Source of the DNA: Acidobacteriota bacterium
Lineage (GTDB): Bacteria > Acidobacteriota > Terriglobia > Bryobacterales > Bryobacteraceae
Assembly: GCA_025352795.1 (NCBI GenBank)
Contig: JANXSF010000031.1
Coordinates: 1 to 44,314 of the forward strand
DNA length: 44,314 nucleotides
Direction: 5' to 3'
Both the position numbers and the translations under genes were made by a program. Within the stretch, counting starts at the first letter, position 1; every line of letters begins with the position of its first letter. Shown here piece by piece: positions 36,514-44,314 of the stretch. The notes under the pieces were generated by a model. It was given only the letters and a program-made list of their open reading frames with translations. It searched no databases and was not told the origin of the DNA.

Positions 36514-36909
36514 TTAATAGACGTGACAGAGCAACTCTCCGCCGACGCCCGATTTGCGCGCCGTCTTACCGGTCATCACCCCTTTCGGAGTGGTGAGAAT
36601 ATTAATGCCCAACCCGCCCAAAACCTTAGGAATATCCTTGCTGCCTACGTAAACGCGGCAACCTGGCTTTGAGACCCGCTGGATATACGAAATTACCGGA
36701 TCGTTGCCTGGCGTGTACTTCAAGTAGATCTTGATCACACGTTTGGCGCCTTCGTCGGCAATCTTGTAATTGGCGATGTAGCCCTCATCCTTGAGAATCC
36801 GGGCGATTTCAACCTTTAATTTAGAACCTGGGACGTCAACTTTCGGATGCTTTGCGGAAATCGCATTTCGCAACCGGGTTAACATGTCAGCAATTGGATC
36901 GCTCGTCAT
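36514..36909 (-). CDS. rpsH: 30S ribosomal protein S8
   Basis: 131 residues. S8 binds the central domain of 16S rRNA and in E. coli represses the spc operon. Start SDPIADMLTRLRNAISAKH, then LKVEIARILKDEGYIANY and the C-terminal GGLGINILTTPKGVMTGKTARKSGVGGELLCHVY are complete. AGAGGAAA lies before the ATG. Upstream is a 160-bp gap. Confidence 0.99.
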   Translation of the reverse strand: MTSDPIADMLTRLRNAISAKHPKVDVPGSKLKVEIARILKDEGYIANYKIADEGAKRVIKIYLKYTPGNDPVISYIQRVSKPGCRVYVGSKDIPKVLGGLGINILTTPKGVMTGKTARKSGVGGELLCHVY

Positions 36910-37069
36910 ACACTTTCCTCTTGTGGCCTCTTCTCTACAACATTAGCCGTTACATTGGCCTCTATAATCTTTTTCGTCCGGTGGCCTACCGTCGGCTCTT
37001 ACAAGCTGGTGAAACTAAAACTTTCTTGTGAAAATGACTACCAACTGGACCCATTGACCCGTTGGTCAA
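36910..37069 (-). other. 160-bp gap between rpsN and rpsH with short repeats
   Basis: Read on the minus strand, the gap begins with a seven-pair hairpin (ATTGACC, four bases, GGTCAAT) just after the rpsN stop. TCCAGTTGGTA, the end of rpsN, recurs as a direct repeat next to it. AGAGGCCA occurs twice (36924-36931 and 36956-36963) and AGGCCA a third time (36982-36987), at spacings of 32 and 26. No gene or clear promoter is seen. Confidence 0.4.
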
Positions 37070-37279
37070 TTACCAACTGGATTTAGTCACGCCAGGGATT
37101 TCCCCGGCTAACGCCAATTGGCGGAAACAAATTCGACACAAGTTGAACTTGCCAATGTACCCGCGCGGCCGACCGCAGCGGAAACAGCGGTTGCGGTGGC
37201 GAACGCCAAACTTCGGGACGCCTTTATCTTTGAGCGCCTTGAGCTTTACGTCCTTGGCGATTTTTGCCGTTGTTGCCAT
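37070..37279 (-). CDS. rpsN: 30S ribosomal protein S14, zinc type
   Basis: 69 residues. This is the short zinc-binding form of S14 in the 30S head, with ligands C32, C35, C48 and C51 ([11 protein letters not shown] and [11 protein letters not shown]) and the conserved end [11 protein letters not shown]. It is about eight residues longer than the common type, from a Lys-rich N-terminus. It lies 18 bp after rplE. Confidence 0.98.
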   Translation of the reverse strand: MATTAKIAKDVKLKALKDKGVPKFGVRHRNRCFRCGRPRGYIGKFNLCRICFRQLALAGEIPGVTKSSW

Positions 37280-37297
37280 TCGCTTTTAATCCCTCTC

Positions 37298-37840
37298 TTA
37301 CTTGGTGAACGGCATGCCCATTGCTCTGAGCAGCGCCAGCGCCTCGGCGTCGGTTGTAGCCGTCGTCGTGATGCAAATGTTCATCCCTTTAATCTTTTCA
37401 ATCTTGTTGTAATCAATCTCCGGAAAGATCAATTGGTCTTTGATGCCTAGTGTAAAGTTGCCCCGGCCATCAAAGGCCTTGGTCGAAATGCCGCGGAAAT
37501 CGCGCACGCGCGGTAGAGCCACGTTTACCAGACGATCAAAAAATTCGTACATCCGGTCGCCACGCAGTGTAACCATGGCACCGATCGACATTCCCTCGCG
37601 CAACTTGAAGGCAGCAATGGATTTCTTAGCTTTGGTCACCACCGGCTTTTGCCCGGCAATGGTACCCAATTCATTCGCTGCTCCATCCACCATCTTGGGA
37701 TTTTGCGTCGCTTCACCAAGGCCAATGTTCAACGAGATCTTATTGATTCTCGGAACGGCCATGATGTTTGTGTACCCAAACTCTTTACTCAAAGTGGGGA
37801 CAACGATTTTTGTGTAATGCTCTTTCAACCTTGCAGGCAT
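37298..37840 (-). CDS. rplE: 50S ribosomal protein L5
   Basis: 180 residues. L5 binds 5S rRNA and forms the bridge to S13 in the 30S head. [58 protein letters not shown] and the end LRAMGMPF are all family blocks. Normal length and place, 35 bp after rplX. Confidence 0.99.
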   Translation of the reverse strand: MPARLKEHYTKIVVPTLSKEFGYTNIMAVPRINKISLNIGLGEATQNPKMVDGAANELGTIAGQKPVVTKAKKSIAAFKLREGMSIGAMVTLRGDRMYEFFDRLVNVALPRVRDFRGISTKAFDGRGNFTLGIKDQLIFPEIDYNKIEKIKGMNICITTTATTDAEALALLRAMGMPFTK

Positions 37841-37875
37841 ATCCGGCTTAATTCCTGAATTTGTGAACTTATAAC

Positions 37876-38259
37876 TTACTTTTTGTCGAGAACTTCGCCC
37901 GTCTTACGCGCCACACGAACCCGACGCGCTCCCGAACCTTCGCCTTCCATCTTCGTGCCAATGCGAGTGGTCACGCCGCCAGAAGTCAGAATCATCACAT
38001 TAGAAACGTGAATCGTTGCTTCCTTTTCGGCAATGCCACCTTTAATCTGCTTTTGCGGGTTGGCCTTGGTGTGACGCTTTACCAACATCACTCCTTCGAC
38101 CAGAAGACGCCCACGCTCACGGTCAATTTCCAGAATGCGACCGGTTTTACCCTTGTCGCGGCCCGAAATGACCTTAACTAAATCGTTCTTTTTGAATCGG
38201 ATACGGAGTTTCACCGTGACCAATCCCTTTCTGCCCATTACTTTTTGGGGAGCAGCCAT
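37876..38259 (-). CDS. rplX: 50S ribosomal protein L24
   Basis: 127 residues. L24 starts assembly of the 50S subunit by binding the 5' end of 23S rRNA. The KOW motif ([20 protein letters not shown]) begins near residue 23, so there is an N-terminal extension of about 15-18 residues compared with usual family members. The start is firm: GGAGG lies eight bases ahead and the ATG directly abuts the rplN stop. The rest ([23 protein letters not shown]) is typical. Confidence 0.98.
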   Translation of the reverse strand: MAAPQKVMGRKGLVTVKLRIRFKKNDLVKVISGRDKGKTGRILEIDRERGRLLVEGVMLVKRHTKANPQKQIKGGIAEKEATIHVSNVMILTSGGVTTRIGTKMEGEGSGARRVRVARKTGEVLDKK

Positions 38260-38628
38260 TTAGATTACCTCCGGAGCCAGCGACACAATTTTCATGTAGC
38301 GCTTCTCACGTAACTCACGGGCCACCGGTCCGAACACACGCGTACCCAGCGGTTCCCCTACTTCGTTGATCAGTACGGCGGCGTTGTTATCAAAACGGAT
38401 GTAAGTCCCATCCTTGCGGCGAGTTTCCTTACGCATCCGAACAATCACGCAACGTACCACTTTACCTTTTTTCACTGCCGACTCAGGGGCAGCTTCTTTC
38501 ACCGCTGCGGTTACAATATCACCCAGACCAGCGTGCGCACCCAGGTCGCCACCGCGAGGCAATATGCAACTCAACCTGCGTGCGCCGCTGTTGTCAGCGA
38601 CATCGAGGATGGTTCTCATTCCAATCAT
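38260..38628 (-). CDS. rplN: 50S ribosomal protein L14
   Basis: 122 residues, the exact usual length. L14 forms a bridge to the 30S subunit and binds the silencing factor RsfS. Family signature: [20 protein letters not shown]; then [37 protein letters not shown] and [15 protein letters not shown]. No deviation seen. Confidence 0.99.
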   Translation of the reverse strand: MIGMRTILDVADNSGARRLSCILPRGGDLGAHAGLGDIVTAAVKEAAPESAVKKGKVVRCVIVRMRKETRRKDGTYIRFDNNAAVLINEVGEPLGTRVFGPVARELREKRYMKIVSLAPEVI

Positions 38629-38682
38629 GACCGGTGCTCCCTTTTCCTATCCAATCCCAAAATCATTTGTAAATCCGAACGG

Positions 38683-38967
38683 TTAAACGGTGTCGCTGAC
38701 AACCACTGCCTTGCGCACCACTTCCGCCAATGTCCAACGCTTCAGCTTGCTCAAGGGCCGACTCTCCACAATGCGGACAATATCGCCCGTCTGTGCCGTG
38801 CCTTCTTCATCGTGAGCGTAAAACTTTTTGCGATGTTTCACCACCCGGCGATACTGCGGGTGCTGCACCCGGCGAGTTACTTCAATGACGATCGTTTTCG
38901 CCATCTTAGTGGACACCACTTCGCCCACTTTTTCCTGCTTATTAGGTTTTGCTGCCGACTCTGCCAT
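38683..38967 (-). CDS. rpsQ: 30S ribosomal protein S17
   Basis: 94 residues from ATG 38967. S17 is a primary 16S rRNA binder with an OB fold. KVGEVVSTKMAKTIVIEV, VKHRKKFYAHDEE, GDIVRIVESRPLSK and KRWTLAEVVRKA are the family blocks. An upstream in-frame ATG (39012) would add 15 residues inside rpmC with no family support, so I reject it. The gene begins one base after the rpmC stop. Confidence 0.98.
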   Translation of the reverse strand: MAESAAKPNKQEKVGEVVSTKMAKTIVIEVTRRVQHPQYRRVVKHRKKFYAHDEEGTAQTGDIVRIVESRPLSKLKRWTLAEVVRKAVVVSDTV

Positions 38968-38968
38968 C

Positions 38969-39160
38969 TTATTTCTTATTCCTTTCCTGCAAGATGGTGA
39001 GCGCCCGCGCACGGTCGCGCTTCAACTCCCGCAGTTTCTTCAGACCCTCGGTCTGACCCATGGTCAAACGGAACCGTAGGCTATGCATTTGTTCGGACAT
39101 ATCCACCAAACTCTTTTCCAGTTCAGCCACATCCGATTCGCGAAGTTTTGCCGCAGTCAT
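38969..39160 (-). CDS. rpmC: 50S ribosomal protein L29
   Basis: 63 residues forming a helical hairpin. L29 sits at the tunnel exit beside L23. [14 protein letters not shown] and [30 protein letters not shown] match the family; the end is Lys-rich. It lies 21 bp after rplP and one base before rpsQ. Confidence 0.97.
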   Translation of the reverse strand: MTAAKLRESDVAELEKSLVDMSEQMHSLRFRLTMGQTEGLKKLRELKRDRARALTILQERNKK

Positions 39161-39181
39161 GACGAAATTCCTTAATCCCTA

Positions 39182-39598
39182 CTATACGTGCTCATCACGC
39201 GATATCACTTTACACAACATGGGAAGCTTTTGGGCCGCCAAACGAAATGCCTCTTTAGCAATTTCCAGCGACACGCCTTCCATTTCAAATAAAATCTTGC
39301 CCGGACGCACTACACAAACCCACTCTTCCGGAGCACCTTTACCCTTACCCATACGGGTTTCAGCGGGCTTCTTGGTGATCGGTTTATCGGGGAACAACCG
39401 AATCCAAACTTTACCACCGCGCTTGATGTAGCGGGTCATTGCAATACGAGCTGCTTCAATTTGACGCGACGTCACCCAACCTCTGTCCATCGCCTTCAAA
39501 CCAAAGTCGCCAAAAGAAATGGAGGAACCGCGCCAAGCTTTGCCCTTCATGCGGCCGCGCTGCTGCTTACGGTATTTTACCTTCTTTGGCATCAACAT
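39182..39598 (-). CDS. rplP: 50S ribosomal protein L16
   Basis: 138 residues. L16 lies near the A site and peptidyl transferase centre. [19 protein letters not shown], the central [39 protein letters not shown] and the end [11 protein letters not shown] are all as expected. The start gives the normal MLMPK opening. Confidence 0.99.
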   Translation of the reverse strand: MLMPKKVKYRKQQRGRMKGKAWRGSSISFGDFGLKAMDRGWVTSRQIEAARIAMTRYIKRGGKVWIRLFPDKPITKKPAETRMGKGKGAPEEWVCVVRPGKILFEMEGVSLEIAKEAFRLAAQKLPMLCKVISRDEHV

Positions 39599-39637
39599 AG
39601 CGTGCTAATCTCCTTTGCAGGCGTAAAACGATAAGAG

Positions 39638-40579
39638 CTATTTGCTCTCGGTCGTCTCGCCTCCCTCAACGGGCTTGGGGGCCTCTTCCTGTTTCCAGGC
39701 CGGTTGTGGTTGCGCCATTGGGGGCAACATAGTTGCTGGTGCCGGGGGCGCTGCAGTTACTTTTGGCAGATCACTGGGGACGGCTTGCACCGGCGCTCCA
39801 GCAGTGACTACTGGACCATCGGTTCCAGGCCGAGGTCCCCGACGGTCGCCACGATCCCCACCACGGTCTCCCGTTCTTTCCCCAGTCCGTTCCGGACGTG
39901 GTTCGCGACGCGGTTGACGACGAGGTTCCGGGTCACCCGTCCGACGAGGGGCTTCAGGGATTACTTCACCCTTGTAAACCCATGTTTTAATTCCAATGAC
40001 ACCGTAGGTCGTATAGGCCTGGGCGAAACCGTAATCGATGTCGGCGCGCAAGGTGTGCAGTGGCAGTTGGCCATGCAAGTACCATTCACTACGAGCGATT
40101 TCCGCACCATTCAAACGTCCCGAGACGCGGACTTTGATTCCTTTGCAACCGAAACGCTGCGCCGAATCAACAGCTTTGCGCATTGCCCGACGAAAAGCCA
40201 CGCGCTTTTCTAACTGCAGGGCAATCGATTCAGCCACCAACTGGGCATCCAGTTCCGGCTTGTGTACTTCCTGAATATCGATGAATACTTCGCGACCAGT
40301 CTTCTTGTTCAGATCGCTCTTCAGCTTTTCAATTTCCGCGCCTTTGCGTCCGATAATGATACCGGGACGGGAAGTGCGGATCGTGATCCGTAGCTTGTTC
40401 CCAGGACGATCTACTTCGATAGAACTGACGCCAGCCGACTTCAGACGCGAATGCAACGCGCCCTTCAAGTTCAAGTCTTCTTCCAGTAATTTCGCGTAGT
40501 CGGCCTTGGCGAACCAGCGGGAGCGCCAAGTTTTCGTGACGCCTAACCGGAAACCGTAGGGATGTACTTTCTGACCCAT
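39638..40579 (-). CDS. rpsC: 30S ribosomal protein S3 with long C-terminal tail
   Basis: 313 residues, about 80-100 more than usual. Residues 1-210 are normal S3: start [16 protein letters not shown] domain with GRKG at 77-80, and the C-domain [20 protein letters not shown], ending [10 protein letters not shown]3 helps form the mRNA entry channel and helicase. Residues 211-313 form an added tail, first Arg/Gly/Asp/Pro-rich with repeated short RGD/RTG-like units, then Ala/Pro-rich, ending in acidic residues; it is surely disordered. Tails of this sort occur in some Acidobacteriota and related phyla; the function is unknown. Confidence 0.97.
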   Translation of the reverse strand: MGQKVHPYGFRLGVTKTWRSRWFAKADYAKLLEEDLNLKGALHSRLKSAGVSSIEVDRPGNKLRITIRTSRPGIIIGRKGAEIEKLKSDLNKKTGREVFIDIQEVHKPELDAQLVAESIALQLEKRVAFRRAMRKAVDSAQRFGCKGIKVRVSGRLNGAEIARSEWYLHGQLPLHTLRADIDYGFAQAYTTYGVIGIKTWVYKGEVIPEAPRRTGDPEPRRQPRREPRPERTGERTGDRGGDRGDRRGPRPGTDGPVVTAGAPVQAVPSDLPKVTAAPPAPATMLPPMAQPQPAWKQEEAPKPVEGGETTESK

Positions 40580-40603
40580 GCTATTCTCGTTTCTCCGCTT
40601 TGC

Positions 40604-40942
40604 CTATGCCTTCTCAGATACCGACACGATAATGTGCGATATCCGTCGCTGGTAACGATACGCCCGACCCATTGGAGCCGGCCGAATTCGCTTCATGCGA
40701 GGGCCTTCATTTACATACGCTTCTGAGACGTAAAGTTTATCAACGTCCACGTGCTCGGACTTGTTCCCCGCATTGGCAATGGCCGAACGGAGAACTTTTT
40801 CTACTGTTGGTGCAATCTTCTTGTTGGTGGTGCGCAGGATCGTGATCGCTTCGCCCGCATTGCGACCGCGAATCAAATCAATCACCAGCCGCACTTTCTG
40901 TGCGGACATCCGGATATATCGTGCTTCGGCTCTTGCTGTCAT
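40604..40942 (-). CDS. rplV: 50S ribosomal protein L22
   Basis: 112 residues. L22 contributes the long beta hairpin that narrows the peptide tunnel where macrolides bind. ARYIRMSAQKVRLVIDLIRG opens it, the helix VEKVLRSAIANA follows, and the hairpin is GPRMKRIRPAPMGRAYRYQR. Normal length and position. Confidence 0.99.
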   Translation of the reverse strand: MTARAEARYIRMSAQKVRLVIDLIRGRNAGEAITILRTTNKKIAPTVEKVLRSAIANAGNKSEHVDVDKLYVSEAYVNEGPRMKRIRPAPMGRAYRYQRRISHIIVSVSEKA

Positions 40943-40972
40943 GTGAGAACTCCGCCCCCAAATTCCTTAAAA

Positions 40973-41257
40973 CTAGGAGGGCTTACCGCCTTTTTCCGCC
41001 TTGCCTACGTGACCCTTGAAGGTACGCGTCGGGGAAAATTCTCCCAACTTGTGGCCCACCATGTTTTCTGTCACATACACCGGAATAAACTTCTTGCCGT
41101 TGTGCACGGCGATCGTCATACCAACAAACACCGGCGTAATCGTCGAACGACGGGACCAAGTTTTCACCACACGTTTATCATTGGTGGCGATTGCTTTGTC
41201 GATCTTCGCCGCAATGTGCGTGTCGGTGAAAGGTCCTTTTTTTAGTGAACGGCCCAT
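40973..41257 (-). CDS. rpsS: 30S ribosomal protein S19
   Basis: 94 residues. S19 pairs with S13 in the 30S head. [59 protein letters not shown] and [11 protein letters not shown] are the diagnostic blocks, all intact. It lies 17 bp after rplB. Confidence 0.99.
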   Translation of the reverse strand: MGRSLKKGPFTDTHIAAKIDKAIATNDKRVVKTWSRRSTITPVFVGMTIAVHNGKKFIPVYVTENMVGHKLGEFSPTRTFKGHVGKAEKGGKPS

Positions 41258-41274
41258 ATGGTTTCGTTACCCTC

Positions 41275-42105
41275 TTACTTCTTCTTGCCCTTACGCTGTG
41301 CAATAAACCTGTCTGTACGCTTGTTGTTGCGGGTTTTGAATCCGCGGGTCGGTTGACCCCAAGGCGTAACAGGATGGCGGCCACCCGACGTCCGGCCTTC
41401 ACCACCACCGTGCGGGTGATCTACCGGGTTCATCGTCACCCCGCGATTATGCGGACGCTTGCCAAGCCAGCGCGATCGGCCTGCTTTTCCTAGCTTTTCA
41501 TTTTCGTGTTCAGCGTTTCCAACCGTGCCCACCGTGGCATAACAATCCACCGAAATGCGGCGAATTTCACCCGATGGCAACTTCACCAGTGCCTGACCCT
41601 CTTCACGGGAAACCAACTGAGCCGATCCACCAGCAGTGCGAACCATCTGGCCGCCCTTGCCCGGACGCATCTCAATGTTGTGAATGATTGTGCCAGGAGG
41701 AATGTTCTTCAAAGGAAGCGCATTGCCCACTAAAATGTCAGCCGTGGGACCGGAAAGGATCGATTGACCCACCGTGATGCCCTCTGGTGCCAAAATATAA
41801 CGCTTTTCGCCATCGACGTAATTCAATAAAGCGATGCGGCAAGTGCGATTCGGATCGTACTCAATTGTAGCCACAACTGCCGGAACGCCTGGCTTATTGC
41901 GCTTGAAATCGATGATGCGGTAAGACTTCTTATGGCCACCACCAATGAATCGTGAGGTGGTTTGACCAGTATTGTTGCGGCCACCGGTGCGCGCTTTGCC
42001 TTCCGTCAGCGACTTTTCTGGAGTCTGCCGGGTAAGGTTTTCGCGCGACACTACGGTCATGTAGCGGCGGCTGGGTGTAAAGGGTCGGAACGTTTTTACT
42101 GCCAT
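41275..42105 (-). CDS. rplB: 50S ribosomal protein L2
   Basis: 276 residues. L2 is needed for subunit joining and peptidyl transferase activity. The OB and SH3 domains are recognisable ([32 protein letters not shown]). The C-terminal [19 protein letters not shown] holds the conserved His of the catalytic region, followed by [15 protein letters not shown]. Normal length; two bases after rplW. Confidence 0.99.
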   Translation of the reverse strand: MAVKTFRPFTPSRRYMTVVSRENLTRQTPEKSLTEGKARTGGRNNTGQTTSRFIGGGHKKSYRIIDFKRNKPGVPAVVATIEYDPNRTCRIALLNYVDGEKRYILAPEGITVGQSILSGPTADILVGNALPLKNIPPGTIIHNIEMRPGKGGQMVRTAGGSAQLVSREEGQALVKLPSGEIRRISVDCYATVGTVGNAEHENEKLGKAGRSRWLGKRPHNRGVTMNPVDHPHGGGEGRTSGGRHPVTPWGQPTRGFKTRNNKRTDRFIAQRKGKKK

Positions 42106-42107
42106 GG

Positions 42108-42398
42108 TTAGAGCTCCACGTACTCAGGCATTTTCTGCCCGGCTTGCAAAGTGACGTATGCCTTTTTCCAGTCCGAACGGTATCCCGAAAAGCGGCCTCG
42201 GCGGCGCAGCTTGCCTTCGTTATTTAGCGTACGGACGACAGCAACTTTCACTTTGAACATCTTTTCTACGGCTTTCTTGATTTGAATCTTGTTCGCCGTG
42301 GGCATTACTTCAAAACACAAGGTTGCTTCGGATTCTTTCTTAGTCATCGCCTTTTCAGTGACAACCGGGCGAACTAACACATCTAACATCGAACTCAT
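42108..42398 (-). CDS. rplW: 50S ribosomal protein L23
   Basis: 96 residues. L23 is the docking site for trigger factor and SRP at the tunnel exit. [11 protein letters not shown] starts the fold, [20 protein letters not shown] and [16 protein letters not shown] follow, and [13 protein letters not shown] ends it. It overlaps rplD by four bases (ATGA), so translation is coupled. Confidence 0.98.
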   Translation of the reverse strand: MSSMLDVLVRPVVTEKAMTKKESEATLCFEVMPTANKIQIKKAVEKMFKVKVAVVRTLNNEGKLRRRGRFSGYRSDWKKAYVTLQAGQKMPEYVEL

Positions 42399-43018
42399 GC
42401 CAGACCCTCCGACAAACGCTTGGCGGCGGTTTCGCTCATCACAACTCGAGCAGCACGCAACAGGTGGTAAGGATTCACATCTTTACTTTCCAACAGAGTC
42501 ACACCTTCCAAATTGCGCGATCCCAGCGTTAAATTTTTGTTTTCGCCATTTTCGACTAACAGCACAGTTTTCTTGGCGTTGAGACGATCCAGAATCAGGC
42601 GCATGGTCTTTGACTTGTGGTCAACCACCGCGAATTCCTTCACCACAGCCAGTTCGCCGTCACGTAACTTAGCCGTCAGAGCGGAGCACATTGCGCCCTT
42701 CAGCATCTTTTTCGGCAAAGAGTACGAGTAATCACGAGGTTGCGGGCCGTGGGTGGTTCCACCATGACGCCACAGTGGGCTGCGAATAGAGCCCATACGA
42801 GCCCGACCAGTTCCCTTCTGCTTCCACAATTTCTTACCGGAACCAGCTACTTCATGACGGGTCTTGGTCTTCGCCGTTCCCCGCCGCTTGTTCGCCATGA
42901 AATTGCGAACCGCTTCGTACAACAAAGCTTGGTTAATTGGTGCGCCAAACACAGCATCACTTAATTCCACTTCGCCGACTTTCGTATTGTTGAGATCGAT
43001 CACGTCTACTTTGGGCAT
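42395..43018 (-). CDS. rplD: 50S ribosomal protein L4
   Basis: 207 residues. L4 lines the peptide tunnel and in E. coli represses the S10 operon. The tunnel loop KTKTRHEVAGSGKKLWKQKG with TGRARMGSIRSPLWRHGG is intact, as are the N-terminal strand region and the closing helices (LLRAARVVMSETAAKRLSE). It lies 32 bp after rplC. Confidence 0.98.
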   Translation of the reverse strand: MPKVDVIDLNNTKVGEVELSDAVFGAPINQALLYEAVRNFMANKRRGTAKTKTRHEVAGSGKKLWKQKGTGRARMGSIRSPLWRHGGTTHGPQPRDYSYSLPKKMLKGAMCSALTAKLRDGELAVVKEFAVVDHKSKTMRLILDRLNAKKTVLLVENGENKNLTLGSRNLEGVTLLESKDVNPYHLLRAARVVMSETAAKRLSEGLA

Positions 43019-43050
43019 CGTAATTTCCTGTAAGCTCTAAGCCTGGGGGC

Positions 43051-43683
43051 CTAGCGCTTCGCCCTCCGAAGGATCACGTAACCGCCATTGGGTCCAGGCA
43101 CTGCGCCTTTGACCATGATCACGTTGTCCTCAATATCCACTTGCACAATTTCCAGATTCCGCACCGTCACCTGATCCACACCCATGTGGCCGGTCATACG
43201 GGTTCCCTTGAAAACGCGGGAAGGAAAACTGGAAGCACCAATGGAACCAGGTGCGCGGTTGAACATGGAACCATGTCCTTCCGGTCCGCCCTTGAAGTTA
43301 TGACGTTTCATAACACCGGCGAAACCTTTTCCCTTGCTGGTGCCGATTACATCTACTTTGTCTTTCGGCTTGAAATGTTCGGCCAAAATCCGGTCACCCA
43401 GTTTGATGTCCGAATCGCCGGAGCGAAGACGCAATTCACGGAAAAACTTCACCCCTTCAGCGCTGGCCTTTTTGAGGTGACCGCCAATGGGCTTGTTGAT
43501 TCGTGACGGCTTGACATACTCCATCAAGCCTAACTGGATGGCATCATAGCCATCGCTGCTGGGCGTCTTGCGTTGGGTAACAACGCAGGGTCCGGCCTTC
43601 AACAACGTGACAGGCACTACCTGCCCGTCGGGGCGGAACACCTGGGTCATGCCGATCTTCTTGCCTAGAATTCCTGGGCTCAT
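43051..43683 (-). CDS. rplC: 50S ribosomal protein L3
   Basis: 210 residues. L3 is an early 50S assembly protein reaching to the peptidyl transferase centre. Start GILGKKIGMTQVFRPDGQVV, then VDVIGTSKGKGFAGVMKRHNF, the extended loop GPEGHGSMFNRAPGSIG and VFKGTRMTGHMG, and the end PGPNGGYVILRRA. It is separated from rpsJ by 130 bp, wider than other gaps in the S10 part. AGAGGAAG precedes the ATG. Confidence 0.99.
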   Translation of the reverse strand: MSPGILGKKIGMTQVFRPDGQVVPVTLLKAGPCVVTQRKTPSSDGYDAIQLGLMEYVKPSRINKPIGGHLKKASAEGVKFFRELRLRSGDSDIKLGDRILAEHFKPKDKVDVIGTSKGKGFAGVMKRHNFKGGPEGHGSMFNRAPGSIGASSFPSRVFKGTRMTGHMGVDQVTVRNLEIVQVDIEDNVIMVKGAVPGPNGGYVILRRAKR

Positions 43684-43813
43684 ATCTTCCTCTAACTAAC
43701 TCATAACAGGCTCGACTCGCCGACGCTTCGCAAAACTTCTGCAAAACATCCAACTCTGTTGCCACGCCGGGCGCGACACTCGCTAGCACCATTACAACTT
43801 CTAAAAACGTTCT

Positions 43814-44143
43814 CTACTTTTTCCCGCCGCCAAACGCTTTGATCTCAACATCGACCCCGGCTGGCAAATCGAGCTTCATCAGCGCGTCTACCGTATCCTG
43901 AGTCGGTGCCAAAATATCAAGCAACCGTTTATGCGTGCGGATTTCAAACTGCTCACGAGACTTCTTATCCACGTGCGGCGAACGCAACACGCAATATTTA
44001 TTGATGATCGTGGGCAGTGGAATGGGCCCGGCTACCGTGGCCCCACTCCGTTTAGCTGTTTCGACAATTTCTTGCGTGGACTGATCCAAAATGCGATGAT
44101 CGTACGCTTTCAGCCGAATTCGAATACTTTCTCTAAGAGACAT
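43814..44143 (-). CDS. rpsJ: 30S ribosomal protein S10 (NusE)
   Basis: 109 residues. S10 is a 30S head protein and also, as NusE, joins NusB and NusG in antitermination. [56 protein letters not shown] and [10 protein letters not shown] are the family blocks; the tail FGGGKK is short. It lies 18 bp after tuf, the common str-S10 junction. Confidence 0.99.
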   Translation of the reverse strand: MSLRESIRIRLKAYDHRILDQSTQEIVETAKRSGATVAGPIPLPTIINKYCVLRSPHVDKKSREQFEIRTHKRLLDILAPTQDTVDALMKLDLPAGVDVEIKAFGGGKK

Positions 44144-44161
44144 GTTTTTGTTTCTCGAAAC

Positions 44162-44314
44162 CTACGTAGTGACGATCTCTGACACAGTTCCGGCGCCAAC
44201 CGTTCGGCCACCTTCGCGAATGGCGAAGCGTAAACCCTTGTCCATGGCAACCGGTGTAATCAGTTCAATCACCATCTGCACGTTATCGCCCGGCATCACC
44301 ATTTCGGTTCCTTC
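44162..44314 (-). CDS. tuf: Elongation factor Tu, C-terminal end only
   Basis: Fifty codons and a TAG stop are visible; the rest lies beyond the right edge. The sequence ([21 protein letters not shown], then [15 protein letters not shown]) is the last part of domain 3 of EF-Tu, which contacts aminoacyl-tRNA and EF-Ts. It ends SEIVTT, a slightly unusual end. As the gene before rpsJ it marks the str-S10 junction. Confidence 0.98.
   Translation of the reverse strand, partial: EGTEMVMPGDNVQMVIELITPVAMDKGLRFAIREGGRTVGAGTVSEIVTT

Noticed and set aside
43544-43792. An 82-codon minus-strand frame spanning the rpsJ-rplC gap and the start of rplC
   Set aside because: Its C-terminal half is rplC read in another frame, and the gap part shows no start signal or family.

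Overview
The window looks like a chromosomal segment of an Acidobacteriota bacterium, most likely near Bryobacterales/Solibacter. This rests on family content, not on a database search. Supporting families are two secreted VWFA-related proteins of the acidobacterial type, a 1,158-residue Oar-like TonB-dependent receptor with a carboxypeptidase-regulatory-like N-terminus, a DUF1549/DUF1553 (PSD1 cytochrome) plus DUF1501 pair, and the form of the S10-spc-alpha ribosomal cluster.

Layout. 1-1368 (+): the tail of a small membrane protein, a winged-helix regulator broken by an in-frame TGA, a hairpin with a T tract, and a polyprenyl diphosphate synthase (uppS family). 1369-1759: a gene-free stretch holding copy A of a palindromic repeat. 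1760-4861: two divergent secreted VWFA proteins whose starts are only 30 bp apart. 4922-7951 (-): rpoN-hpf-rapZ, without the PTS-Ntr or hprK genes often found with them. 8260-10026 (+): an AAA (OLD/AAA_15-like) ATPase followed by a DUF3226 TOPRIM protein. This pair resembles a defence module and is the best candidate for an undescribed system. 10111-12634 (+): an exported alpha/beta hydrolase and an exported HpcH/HpaI-aldolase-like protein. 12661-12812: copy B of the repeat. 12834-18508 (-): a CheB-CheR-PAS protein overlapping a hybrid histidine kinase with two receiver domains. 18563-23053 (-): DUF1549/DUF1553 and DUF1501 proteins. 23073-23718 (-): a VapBC-type toxin-antitoxin pair. 23891-27367 (+): the TonB-dependent receptor with its own promoter and terminator. 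27431-28294 (-): a GT2 glycosyltransferase.

28370-44314 (-) is one long translation cluster, read from the right-hand edge: tuf (3' end), rpsJ, rplC, rplD, rplW, rplB, rpsS, rplV, rpsC, rplP, rpmC, rpsQ, rplN, rplX, rplE, rpsN, rpsH, rplF, rplR, rpsE, rpmD, rplO, secY, map, infA, rpmJ, rpsM, rpsK, rpsD, rpoA, rplQ. It closes with a strong hairpin. adk is absent between secY and map, infA is divergent, rpsC carries a long Pro/Arg/Gly-rich tail, and the gap before rpsD holds a hairpin and a good promoter, so the alpha part may be transcribed separately.

No rRNA, tRNA, CRISPR array, prophage or insertion sequence was found. The two copies of the palindromic repeat both lie between convergent genes, which suggests they act as two-way terminators.
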